Positions 1 through 6,592 of a stretch of DNA of 6,654 nt are shown in pieces. The notes beneath the pieces were generated by a model, which ran no database searches, had not been told where the DNA came from, and was given only the letters and a program-made list of their open reading frames with translations. This DNA is from an uncultured Bacteroidota bacterium (GTDB lineage: Bacteria; Bacteroidota; Bacteroidia; Chitinophagales; Chitinophagaceae): assembly GCA_946887345.1 (NCBI GenBank), contig CAMPKR010000138.1, positions 1-6,654 of the forward strand, in the 5' to 3' direction. The translations under genes and the position numbers were made by a program. The stretch's first letter is position 1, and the number at the start of each line of letters is the position of its first letter.

Positions 1-1668
1 TACCTGGCCCTCGGCGCCAGTGTGCAGAATATGTACATGTTTGACAGCAAGGGGCTTATTACTTCAAGCCGTACAGACCTGGATGAGTATAAGCAGCAAT
101 TTGCGCAAGACTCTAAAGACATTGACCTTACAGAAGCACTGATTGGCGCTGATGTGTTCATTGGCCTCTCAAAGGGTAACATACTAAGCAAGGACATGCT
201 GAAGGGCATGGCGGAGAAGCCGATCGTTTTTGCCCTGGCCAATCCTAACCCGGAGATAGCCTACCCCGATGCCATAGAGGCCCGTCCCGATGTAATAATG
301 GCTACCGGCCGCAGCGACTATCCCAACCAGGTAAACAATGTGCTGGGTTTCCCCTTCATATTCCGCGGCGCGCTGGATGTGAGGGCCACTGCCATAAACG
401 AAGAAATGAAACTGGCAGCGGTAAAGGCGCTGGCTGCACTGGCCAAAGAGCCTGTACCGGATATAGTGAACGTGGCCTACAACGAAACCAGCCTGCACTA
501 CAGCCCTACTTATTTCATCCCTAAGCCGGTAGATCCCAGGCTGCTGGTGACCGTGTCCCCTGCTGTAGCTAAGGCTGCCATGGACAGCGGCGTAGCCCGC
601 AAGCCCATTACCGACTGGGAAGCCTACGAAGGTGAGCTATACCGCCGCCTCGGCTCTGATGATAACATACTCCGCTTTGTGATGAACAAGGCCCGCCAGA
701 ACCCCAGGCGCGTGGTATTTGCCGAAGCAGAGAACATTAAGATACTGAAGGCTGCACAGATAGCCAAAGATGATGGAATGGCCATACCCATACTACTGGG
801 CGACGTGGCCCGGATAAAAGAACTGATAAAGACCAACAATATACCGCTGGACGATGTGCTGATACTTGACCCCAAGCATGAAAGCACGGAGGAAAAGCGC
901 TGCCGCTACGGCGAGCTATTCTTCCATAAAAGAAAGCGCCGCGGTTATAATTTATACGAAGCCAAAAAGGTGATGCGGGAGCGCCCCTACTTTGGCTGTA
1001 TGATGGTGGAAACAGGCGAGGCCGATGCACTGATATCGGGCCTTACAAGAAAGTACCCCGATACACTTCGCCCCGCACTGGAGATAATAGGACTGGAAGA
1101 AGAAGCCAACAAAGTGGCGGGCATGTATATGATGCTCACAAAGAAGGGCCCGCTCTTCTTCGCAGACACCACCGCCAACTTTGAGCCAACCGAAGAAGAG
1201 CTGGTAGACATCACCATGTTAACCGCAAGAAAGGTGGAGCAGTTCAATATAAAACCGAGGATAGCCATGCTCTCCTACTCCAATTTCGGCAGCAGCAATT
1301 CGCCGGAAGCTATAAAGATGCGCAATGCAGTAGAAAAGATAAAACACCGCTACCCCGAAATGGTGATAGATGGTGAAATGCAGGCAGGTGTGGCTTTTAA
1401 TAAAGACCTGCTGCGTGAGAACTACCCGTTCTCGGACCTGGTGAATGAATCGCCCAACACGCTCATCTTCCCCAATCTTGCTGCGGGTAATATCGCTTAC
1501 CACCTGCTGCAGGAAGTAGGTGGCGCCGAAGCCGTGGGGCCTATCCATATGGGCTTCCGTAAGCCTGTGCATGTATTGCAGTTGGGCAGCTCTGTTAGGC
1601 AGATAGTGAACATGGTAGCCATAGCAGTGGTAGACGCTCAGAGTAATAGTAACCACGCTAAAGAATAA
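1..1668 (+). CDS. maeB: NADP-dependent malic enzyme with C-terminal phosphotransacetylase-like domain (5' partial)
   Basis: Malic enzymes of this type oxidatively decarboxylate malate to pyruvate and CO2 with reduction of NADP, in the cytoplasm, linking the TCA cycle to pyruvate and NADPH supply. The frame is open from base 1, so the N-terminal catalytic part lies outside the window; 555 codons remain of a family usually about 750-770 residues long. Residues 1 to about 210 are the C-terminal half of the NAD(P)-binding malic domain, with ANPNPE (80-85) and ATGRSDYPNQVNN (101-113). Residues from about 220 to 548 are a PTA_PTB domain, with LSYSNFGSS, DGEMQ and a GNIAY block. At 522-536 the segment PVHVLQLGSSVRQIV aligns with the Pta active-site segment, but Ser-Arg and Asp are replaced by Gln-Leu and Gln, so acetyl transfer is not expected; known MaeB enzymes use this domain for allosteric control by acetyl-CoA. 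The stop overlaps the next start by one base (TAATG). The family call is very secure; the NADP preference is inferred from the fused architecture. Confidence 0.95.
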   Translation, partial: YLALGASVQNMYMFDSKGLITSSRTDLDEYKQQFAQDSKDIDLTEALIGADVFIGLSKGNILSKDMLKGMAEKPIVFALANPNPEIAYPDAIEARPDVIMATGRSDYPNQVNNVLGFPFIFRGALDVRATAINEEMKLAAVKALAALAKEPVPDIVNVAYNETSLHYSPTYFIPKPVDPRLLVTVSPAVAKAAMDSGVARKPITDWEAYEGELYRRLGSDDNILRFVMNKARQNPRRVVFAEAENIKILKAAQIAKDDGMAIPILLGDVARIKELIKTNNIPLDDVLILDPKHESTEEKRCRYGELFFHKRKRRGYNLYEAKKVMRERPYFGCMMVETGEADALISGLTRKYPDTLRPALEIIGLEEEANKVAGMYMMLTKKGPLFFADTTANFEPTEEELVDITMLTARKVEQFNIKPRIAMLSYSNFGSSNSPEAIKMRNAVEKIKHRYPEMVIDGEMQAGVAFNKDLLRENYPFSDLVNESPNTLIFPNLAAGNIAYHLLQEVGGAEAVGPIHMGFRKPVHVLQLGSSVRQIVNMVAIAVVDAQSNSNHAKE

Positions 1669-2885
1669 TGCGTATAGCCATTATAGGTGCAGGCGCAGCG
1701 GGCTGTTTTGCCGCAGCTAATATAGCTGCTGAAGAAGGCATATCCGTAGCCCTGTTTGAAAAAACAGGCAAGACCCTGCAAAAAGTAAAAGTGTCCGGCG
1801 GCGGCAGATGCAATGTAACGCACTCATGTTTTGAAGTACCTGAGCTGGTGGAACGCTACCCGAGGGGCAAACAAATTCTGCGTAAGTCTCTGTATCATTT
1901 TTCACCACAGGATACTATTGAGTGGTTTGGTGCCAGAGGTGTGCAGCTCAAGACCGAAAGCGACGGCCGTATGTTTCCTACCACGGACGACTCGCAAACC
2001 ATCATCGATTGCATCTGGCAGGAAATGATGCGGAAGAAGGTGGCTGTGTATTATCATAAGTCGGTAGTGCGGATAGAGAAACTCGAAAAGGGTTTCATCA
2101 TTCACTTCGCAGACAAGTCTGCTTACGAAGCAGATAAAATACTCATAGCCACCGGCGGCTATCCAAAGCCGGAGCAATATAAATGGCTGCAGGAACTGGG
2201 ACATACTATACAGTCGCCCGTGCCCTCGCTGTTCACTTTCAATATGCCTAAACACCCAATTACCGAACTGATGGGTGTGAGTGTAGAGAATGCCCGGGTG
2301 AAAATTGTGGGCACCAAACTTGTAGAGAACGGCCCTTTGCTTATTACCCACTGGGGCATGAGTGGACCGGCCATACTGAGGACATCAGCGTGGGCTGCGA
2401 GAGAACTGGCAGACCGCAACTATCATTTCACCATACACATCAACTGGCTCAACGATATAACCGATGCGGAACTGAAAGAGCAAATTCAAAACCTGCGCAT
2501 TGAACAGGGCAAGCAACTGGTGCAGCACAAAAATCCCTTCGGCCTGCCAAGAAGACTTTGGGAGTACCTGGTGGTGCAATGCGGCGTAAAGGATGATACC
2601 CGCTGGGGAGAATTGCCGGCAGCTGCCCAGAACAAACTCATAGAAAATTTACTGCGCAACAGCTACGAAGTAAAAGGCAAGACAACCTTTAAAGAAGAAT
2701 TCGTCACCTGCGGCGGCATCAGTCTGTCAGAAATAGACCCCAACACCATGGAAAGCAGGAAAACTCCCGGTATTTATTTTGCCGGTGAGATAATGGATGT
2801 AGATGGCATTACCGGCGGTTTCAATTTCCAGGCAGCCTGGTGCAGCGCTTACATAGCCGCAAATGCCATGAGGACAGAAGCATAA
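1668..2885 (+). CDS. HI0933/BaiN-like FAD-dependent flavoprotein (NAD(P)/FAD-dependent oxidoreductase)
   Basis: Protein of 405 residues, about the normal length for the HI0933 / YhiN / BaiN-like flavoprotein family. An FAD-binding Rossmann motif GAGAAG lies at residues 7-12, with an acidic residue E31 at the end of the second strand (ALFEK) placed to bind the FAD ribose. The family signature SGGGRCNVTH is at 43-52 and the ATGGYP motif at 161-166. A C-terminal FAD-binding block spans 348-391 and contains CGGISL, TMESRKTPGIYFAGE and DVDGITGGFNFQ. There is no signal peptide, so it should be cytoplasmic. The physiological reaction is not established for most members; some are annotated as aminoacetone oxidases and BaiN acts on bile-acid intermediates in gut clostridia, but neither substrate can be assigned here. 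The ATG is chosen because it starts directly at the Rossmann strand and overlaps the maeB stop by one base, which suggests translational coupling. No internal frameshift is seen. Confidence 0.92.
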   Translation: MRIAIIGAGAAGCFAAANIAAEEGISVALFEKTGKTLQKVKVSGGGRCNVTHSCFEVPELVERYPRGKQILRKSLYHFSPQDTIEWFGARGVQLKTESDGRMFPTTDDSQTIIDCIWQEMMRKKVAVYYHKSVVRIEKLEKGFIIHFADKSAYEADKILIATGGYPKPEQYKWLQELGHTIQSPVPSLFTFNMPKHPITELMGVSVENARVKIVGTKLVENGPLLITHWGMSGPAILRTSAWAARELADRNYHFTIHINWLNDITDAELKEQIQNLRIEQGKQLVQHKNPFGLPRRLWEYLVVQCGVKDDTRWGELPAAAQNKLIENLLRNSYEVKGKTTFKEEFVTCGGISLSEIDPNTMESRKTPGIYFAGEIMDVDGITGGFNFQAAWCSAYIAANAMRTEA

Positions 2886-2935
2886 TTTTTCTGGGCACAA
2901 TCCATTATTTTTATAAAAAACTACGACAACGAACT

Positions 2936-3352
2936 ATGGCAATATTGGGCAAACTGGGACACTACAGCGGCGCAGGCCTTTTGATAATGAGAATTGGCCT
3001 CGGCGCCATGATGATAACACATGGTTACCCCAAGCTGATGGGCGGTACCGATCTCTGGACTAAAATAGGAGGAGCCATGAGCATGGTGGGCATAAATGCC
3101 TACCCTACTTTCTGGGGCTTTATGGCCGCCTTCGCAGAAAGCATCTGTGCCCTTTTTGTCATCCTCGGACTTTGGTTCCGCCCGGCATGCATTCTTATCT
3201 CTTTTACTATGATGATAGCTGCAATGCATCATCTTACCGATGCCAAAACAACCACCCCCCTGGGAGATGCCAGCCACGCTATAGAACTGGCCTTCGCCTT
3301 TTTCGGTTTGATATTTGTTGGACCCGGTAAATATTCAGTAGATAAGGGCTAA
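2936..3352 (+). CDS. DoxX-family small integral membrane protein
   Basis: Protein of 138 residues with four likely membrane segments at about 13-32, 58-79, 83-100 and 113-130. The first segment carries the DoxX-type pattern MRIGLGAMMITHGYPKLMGG (18-37): an Arg in the helix, then HG..K and a Gly-Gly turn. The second contains the conserved helix Glu (E68). DoxX-family proteins sit in the inner membrane; members have been linked to thiosulfate:quinone oxidoreductase subunits (DoxD/DoxX) and to redox or stress functions, but most are uncharacterised, so no substrate is assigned. An in-frame ATG at 2840 would add 32 residues inside the upstream flavoprotein gene. I reject it because the extra stretch is charged, non-homologous in look, and overlaps a secure gene. 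The 50-base gap before the gene holds no GC-rich hairpin, so readthrough from maeB and the flavoprotein gene is possible. Confidence 0.87.
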   Translation: MAILGKLGHYSGAGLLIMRIGLGAMMITHGYPKLMGGTDLWTKIGGAMSMVGINAYPTFWGFMAAFAESICALFVILGLWFRPACILISFTMMIAAMHHLTDAKTTTPLGDASHAIELAFAFFGLIFVGPGKYSVDKG

Positions 3353-3356
3353 TTCG

Positions 3357-3389
3357 TTGGCTAGACTCCTCTATTTACAGATAAATTTT
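3357..3389 (+). promoter_or_regulatory. Candidate promoter for the Cys-rich lipoprotein gene
   Basis: A TTG at 3357-3359 is followed 22 bases later by TAAATTTT (3382-3389), which resembles the Bacteroidota -33/-7 arrangement but lacks the final G. It sits in the 65-base gap between the DoxX stop and the ATG at 3418. The match is imperfect; a promoter is needed here only if the gene is not co-transcribed with doxX. Confidence 0.25.
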
Positions 3390-3417
3390 ATTATCATTGC
3401 GTAGCAATCGCTCAATT

Positions 3418-3636
3418 ATGAAAAGACTAGTACTGAACATATCCCTTTTAATGCTTGGCTCAGTTTTGCTCTCCTCCTGCTACAACAAACGCTGGGATTG
3501 CCTGTGTACCGATACGGCCAACCAGGAATTTCTGGAAGATGTTATTGCCAACTCTAAGAAAAAAGCCGGTGATAAATGCAAAGCGCTGGAGATCAGCGGC
3601 AAGTTCCAGAGAACAACTGAATGTACCTTACAATAA
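3418..3636 (+). CDS. Small Cys-rich lipoprotein, function unknown
   Basis: Encodes 72 residues. MKR at the N-terminus is followed by a hydrophobic stretch and a lipobox LSSC with the acceptor Cys at residue 21, so it is predicted to be cleaved by signal peptidase II and lipid-anchored. The mature part is only 52 residues and has four further cysteines (C28, C30, C54, C69), with W26-D-C-L-C close to the anchor, a Lys-rich helix (about 37-57) and a C-terminal C-T-L-Q. From memory, many Bacteroidota encode similar small secreted proteins with a WxCxC start, a KKKA...C middle and a CxL end, but I cannot name a described family. Two disulfides are plausible after export. The upstream in-frame TTG at 3397 would put a polar extension before the signal peptide, so ATG 3418 is preferred. 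The gene is monocistronic in appearance and ends 12 bases before the full terminator palindrome. Confidence 0.8.
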   Translation: MKRLVLNISLLMLGSVLLSSCYNKRWDCLCTDTANQEFLEDVIANSKKKAGDKCKALEISGKFQRTTECTLQ

Positions 3637-3648
3637 CAAGCTTCTGCT

Positions 3649-3693
3649 ATATAAAAAGCCTCCTGTAGCACGACTGCAGGAGGCTTTTTATAT
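3649..3693. terminator. Bidirectional intrinsic terminator between convergent genes
   Basis: The core stem pairs 3653-3668 with 3674-3689: 16 base pairs with one T-G wobble (3666/3676) and a 5-base loop CACGA. The GC-rich centre GCCTCCTG/CAGGAGGC is flanked by AAAAA on the left and TTTTT on the right, so a U-run follows the hairpin on both strands. A/T pairing extends the palindrome to 3649-3693. It lies between the stop of the Cys-rich lipoprotein gene (+) and the stop of the coiled-coil protein gene (-), so it should end both transcripts. Confidence 0.93.
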
Positions 3694-3704
3694 GTACCAT
3701 TTCT

Positions 3705-4055
3705 TTATAGCATCACCGGCTTAATATCAGCCTTGGCTTGGTCCAGGTGTTCTTCCACTTCATCCTGGAAATCTTTCCACTCCTCCTTAGTCACAGTTGG
3801 CAGTTTCTTCAGGTCCCCATTCAGCTCAGCTTTGGTAGCTTCCAGCTTCAATTTGTATTCACCCGATTGCTCCTTTGCCTTGTCGTCCATCTTCTTTTGA
3901 TCGCGGTCTATTTTATCTATACGCAGTTCTATGCGCTTCATAGCCATCTCTATTTTTTTCCTCAGTCCGTCTTTGTTTGCATCCTGTGCCTGGGCAGAAT
4001 AAGATACAGAACTGCCTATCAATAGAAGTATCGCGAGAAATATTTTCCGGATCAT
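3705..4055 (-). CDS. Exported charged coiled-coil protein, function unknown
   Basis: Encodes 116 residues. A classic signal peptide (M-I-R-K, a hydrophobic core at 5-14, then SSVSYSAQA) gives a predicted signal peptidase I site after A23, with Gln at +1, common in Bacteroidota; the protein should be periplasmic or secreted. The mature part is almost entirely Lys/Glu/Asp-rich helix with heptad-like spacing of I, L and M from about 30 to 80 (for example KRIELRIDKIDRD), then a W-containing amphipathic tail EEWKDFQDEVEEHLDQAKADI. There is no cysteine and no obvious catalytic motif. The coiled coil plus W...VE..L...K tail is loosely like Sll1863-type small stress proteins, but this is a pattern impression only. 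The start is fixed by the signal peptide; a good -7 element lies 17 bases upstream. It converges on the Cys-rich lipoprotein gene and is divergent from the TonB receptor gene. Confidence 0.82.
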   Translation of the reverse strand: MIRKIFLAILLLIGSSVSYSAQAQDANKDGLRKKIEMAMKRIELRIDKIDRDQKKMDDKAKEQSGEYKLKLEATKAELNGDLKKLPTVTKEEWKDFQDEVEEHLDQAKADIKPVML

Positions 4056-4180
4056 TGCTGGAGATTATAAAACAAACATAAGGTGAAATATCAATAATAT
4101 TGGTTAATTTCTATACAAAATCGGGTGTTATTAAAATCATTCTGTTAAACTTTTGGTATAAATATCGCCGCTAAGTCTGC
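4056..4180. promoter_or_regulatory. Divergent intergenic region between coiled-coil gene and TonB receptor gene
   Basis: An AT-rich 125-base spacer separates two divergent starts, so both promoters must lie in it or in the neighbouring coding ends. It holds the minus-strand TATGTTTG box (4073-4080) and an inverted repeat CAATA-A-TATTG at 4092-4102. For the receptor I see no convincing TAnnTTTG match. The best candidate, TTTG at 4152-4155 with TAAGTCTG at 4172-4179, would place the transcript start inside the coding region and is doubtful. No Shine-Dalgarno sequence precedes either ATG. Confidence 0.5.
4073..4080 (-). promoter_or_regulatory. Bacteroidota-type -7 promoter element for the coiled-coil protein gene
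   Basis: On the minus strand these bases read TATGTTTG, a perfect match to the TAnnTTTG -7 consensus known for the Bacteroides primary sigma factor. It ends 17 bases before the ATG at 4055, which would give a short leader. No good TTTG -33 box is seen at the expected spacing, so the element is supported by the -7 match and position only. Confidence 0.45.
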
Positions 4181-6553
4181 ATGAGATCATTTAGTGTAAT
4201 ATGGCTGCTTTTACTTCTGTCATTTTGCCATGTGGCAAGGGCACAGGATACCCTGAAGCAAACCATATATGGAATAGTGACGGACGCAGAATCTAAAAAG
4301 CCGCTGGCAGGAGTGCTTGTGCTGGCTACATCCAACGAGCAGCTAAATGTCTTCACAGATGAAAATGGCCGCTATAGTATTGCGGGTATTCCTGTCGGTC
4401 GTCAATCTTTTCGTTTTAGCTACGTGGGTTATAAGACAGCCTTTGCCAACGAGATATTGCTTACTTCGGGCAAGCAGATGCAATTAAATATTTCACTCAC
4501 CGAGGAAGCGCAGCAACTGAACGAAGTACAAATAACTGCTGCGCGTGACCGCTCAAGAGCGCAGAATGATTTTGCTACATTGAGCGCCCGTAGCTTTTCT
4601 GTGGAAGAGGCAAAGCGCTATGCGGCCTCAGTTGCCGACCCGGCACGCATGGCTCAGAATTTTGCCGGTGTTTCCAACAATGGTGACCTGGAAAACCAGA
4701 TTGTAGTAAGAGGTAACTCGCCAAAGGGTATCCTGTGGCGACTGGAAGGCATAGAAATACCTAATCCCAACCACTTTAGTGAACTGGGCAATTCAGGGGG
4801 AGCTATCAGCATGTTGAATGCAAATACATTAGGCACTACGGATTTTTATACGGGAGCATTTCCCCCTGAAATGGGTAATGCCCTCTCAGGAGTATTTGAT
4901 CTTTCTTTCAGAAATGGAAATACAGAACGTGCTGAGCACACTTTCTCCATAGGCACATTGGGCGCGGAATTTGCAACGGAAGGTCCGTTAAAGAAAGGTT
5001 CCGGAGCTTCCTACCTCATCGACTACCGCTACTCCACCCTTATACTGATACAGGATTATTTAAGGCTCAATGGACTTGTTCCTAACTACCAGGACATCAC
5101 TTTTAAGGCAAACGTGCCGACAAAAAAAGCAGGTACTTTTTCGCTCTTCGGACTCGGAGGATATAATACCGCTTATACTGACCCTGCCGAGGATAGTGCC
5201 AAGTGGAACGACAACACGCCCAACCTGAAGCTGAACCAAAATAGCCTGGTAGTAGTAACCGGCTTATCCCACCAATATTTTACCAGCCCTGATGCCTATA
5301 TTAAAACTATACTCTCCTACTCTTACGACGATGCTGAGAAAGATGTAGACACGCTTAGTGTTGCCGAAGGATACTCTTCAAAACCTGTGCAACATTCTGC
5401 CTATAAGAACACCGCTATCAGGCTCTCCACTTTTTACAATGACAAGCTGAATAGCCACCATACTATCCGTACTGGTTTCGTGATACAGCAGCTGGCCTAT
5501 TCATTGGATGAAGAATATCTCGATTTCGGCACTAAACAATGGAAAAATGTTTTGAATGGTTCAGGTTCTACCGAGCTTTACCAGGCCTACTTTCAATGGA
5601 AATACCGCAGTAACGACCAGCTGACATTTGTGAGCGGCCTGCACGGCTCCTATTACGCCCTGAATGGCCGTTACAGCATTGAACCGAGAGCATCAGCATC
5701 CTACCAATTGAATAAAAGCAAAGTCGCTATCTCTGCAGGCTTTCACAGCAAGCCTGAGCATATCTCTACCTATCTTTTTCAGAACGGTGCTTTGGGTACG
5801 CCTGCGTACTATCCCAACAAAAACCTCGATCTGCTCAGGGCTTTTCATACAGTGTTTGCTTACGACCTGATACTTCCTTTTAAGAGCAGGCTCAAAGTAG
5901 AGCTTTACTACCAGTACCTCTATAACATACCAGTAGAGAGCGACAGCAGCAGTGGCTTTTCGATCATTAATTCTGAGACTCTATTTAGTCTTCTTGATAC
6001 CAAACCTCTATCAAGTACAGGTACGGGTAAAAACTATGGCGTAGACTTAACGCTTGAGCGACCACTGGCAGACAATTTTTATGTACTTTTCACAGGCTCG
6101 CTGTTCAGGTCTACTTACACTACTTTCAGCGGCCAAGAGTATCGCAGCCATTATGATCGAGGTTATCAGTTCAATGCTATAGGTGGTAAAGAGTTCCCAC
6201 TGAGTAAAAAAGGCCGCAGTTTTCTCGGTGTGAACGCCAAAGTACTCTACAGTGGCGGTCAGCGGGAATCTCCTATTGACCTTGCTGCCTCTGTTGCAAG
6301 TGGACATGCTGAGTATTTGCCCGGACAGTATTATACCACGCAACTACCTTACTACTTCCGCATTGATGGTAGTCTCTACCTGAAAATGAACAGGAAAAAG
6401 GCCACACACAGCATTGAAATAGATATACAGAACATTAACAACAGGATGAACCTGTACTATATATACTACGATGCACGAGACCAGAGAATAAAGACAATAG
6501 ACCAGGCAGGTATCATACCCACCATCAGCTACCGAATTGATTTTCACAGGTAG
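4181..6553 (+). CDS. TonB-dependent outer-membrane receptor with carboxypeptidase-regulatory-like N-terminal domain
   Basis: Protein of 790 residues. The signal peptide has a Leu-rich core (9-13) and a cleavage site after A21 (ARA, then Gln). Residues about 28-108 form a CarboxypepD_reg-like beta-sandwich (YGIVTDAESKKPLAGV, then TDENGRYSIAGIPVG and a YVGYKT strand). Residues about 114-245 form the plug, with NEVQITA, DPARM, NQIVVRGNSPKGILWRLEGI, IPNPNHF and a G-N-A-L-S-G-V-F-D block. The remainder to about 788 is a 22-strand-type beta barrel, rich in aromatic and polar alternation, ending YRIDFHR with the terminal-strand aromatic two residues before the end. Such receptors import ligands across the outer membrane using TonB-ExbBD energy. 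The length is well below SusC proteins (about 1000 residues) and no SusD gene adjoins it, so a glycan SusCD role is not supported; the ligand is unknown. It stands alone between a divergent gene and a terminator. Confidence 0.92.
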   Translation: MRSFSVIWLLLLLSFCHVARAQDTLKQTIYGIVTDAESKKPLAGVLVLATSNEQLNVFTDENGRYSIAGIPVGRQSFRFSYVGYKTAFANEILLTSGKQMQLNISLTEEAQQLNEVQITAARDRSRAQNDFATLSARSFSVEEAKRYAASVADPARMAQNFAGVSNNGDLENQIVVRGNSPKGILWRLEGIEIPNPNHFSELGNSGGAISMLNANTLGTTDFYTGAFPPEMGNALSGVFDLSFRNGNTERAEHTFSIGTLGAEFATEGPLKKGSGASYLIDYRYSTLILIQDYLRLNGLVPNYQDITFKANVPTKKAGTFSLFGLGGYNTAYTDPAEDSAKWNDNTPNLKLNQNSLVVVTGLSHQYFTSPDAYIKTILSYSYDDAEKDVDTLSVAEGYSSKPVQHSAYKNTAIRLSTFYNDKLNSHHTIRTGFVIQQLAYSLDEEYLDFGTKQWKNVLNGSGSTELYQAYFQWKYRSNDQLTFVSGLHGSYYALNGRYSIEPRASASYQLNKSKVAISAGFHSKPEHISTYLFQNGALGTPAYYPNKNLDLLRAFHTVFAYDLILPFKSRLKVELYYQYLYNIPVESDSSSGFSIINSETLFSLLDTKPLSSTGTGKNYGVDLTLERPLADNFYVLFTGSLFRSTYTTFSGQEYRSHYDRGYQFNAIGGKEFPLSKKGRSFLGVNAKVLYSGGQRESPIDLAASVASGHAEYLPGQYYTTQLPYYFRIDGSLYLKMNRKKATHSIEIDIQNINNRMNLYYIYYDARDQRIKTIDQAGIIPTISYRIDFHR

Positions 6554-6557
6554 TGAC

Positions 6558-6588
6558 GCGTACAGACGGCGAAGAGCCGTGCTGACGC
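6558..6588 (+). other. Bulged hairpin directly after the receptor stop codon
   Basis: GCGT (6558-6561), CAG (6563-6565) and ACGGC (6566-6570) pair with GCCGT (6576-6580), CTG (6582-6584) and ACGC (6585-6588). This gives 12 base pairs with single-base bulges at A6562 and G6581 and a GAAGA loop. It begins 4 bases after the stop and has only a TTT tail, so it is a weak terminator by itself. It may protect the 3' end or work in tandem with the strong terminator that follows. Confidence 0.6.
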
Positions 6589-6592
6589 TTTA

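Noticed and set aside
12..18. The phrase CTCGGCGCC near both the window start and position 3000
   Set aside because: Nine shared bases in two unrelated coding genes, encoding Leu-Gly-Ala in both; explained by shared codon use, not by a repeat element.
1219..1656. 145-codon minus-strand reading frame within maeB
   Set aside because: It lies entirely antisense to a secure coding region and its His/Tyr-rich translation looks like a shadow of the sense codons.
1..1668. A separate phosphotransacetylase gene (pta)
   Set aside because: The PTA-like domain is in one continuous frame with the malic domain and lacks the Pta catalytic Ser-Arg-Asp residues.
1902..2351. 149-codon minus-strand reading frame within the flavoprotein gene
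   Set aside because: It is antisense to conserved flavoprotein sequence and shows no domain or signal features.
2840..2935. N-terminal extension of the DoxX protein from an in-frame ATG inside the flavoprotein gene
   Set aside because: It adds 32 charged, non-membrane residues, overlaps the flavoprotein C-terminus by 46 bases, and the ATG at 2936 starts right before the family's first helix.
3397..3417. TTG start adding seven residues to the small lipoprotein
   Set aside because: The added residues RSNRSI are polar and would precede a complete signal peptide that begins naturally at ATG 3418.
3455..3724. Overlapping + strand reading frame of 89 codons
   Set aside because: It runs out of frame through the lipoprotein gene and across the terminator hairpin, with no start signal and no plausible protein features.
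4152..4179. TTTG plus TAAGTCTG as the receptor promoter
   Set aside because: The spacing is short, the -7 box is imperfect, and it abuts the ATG so the transcript would begin inside the signal peptide codons.
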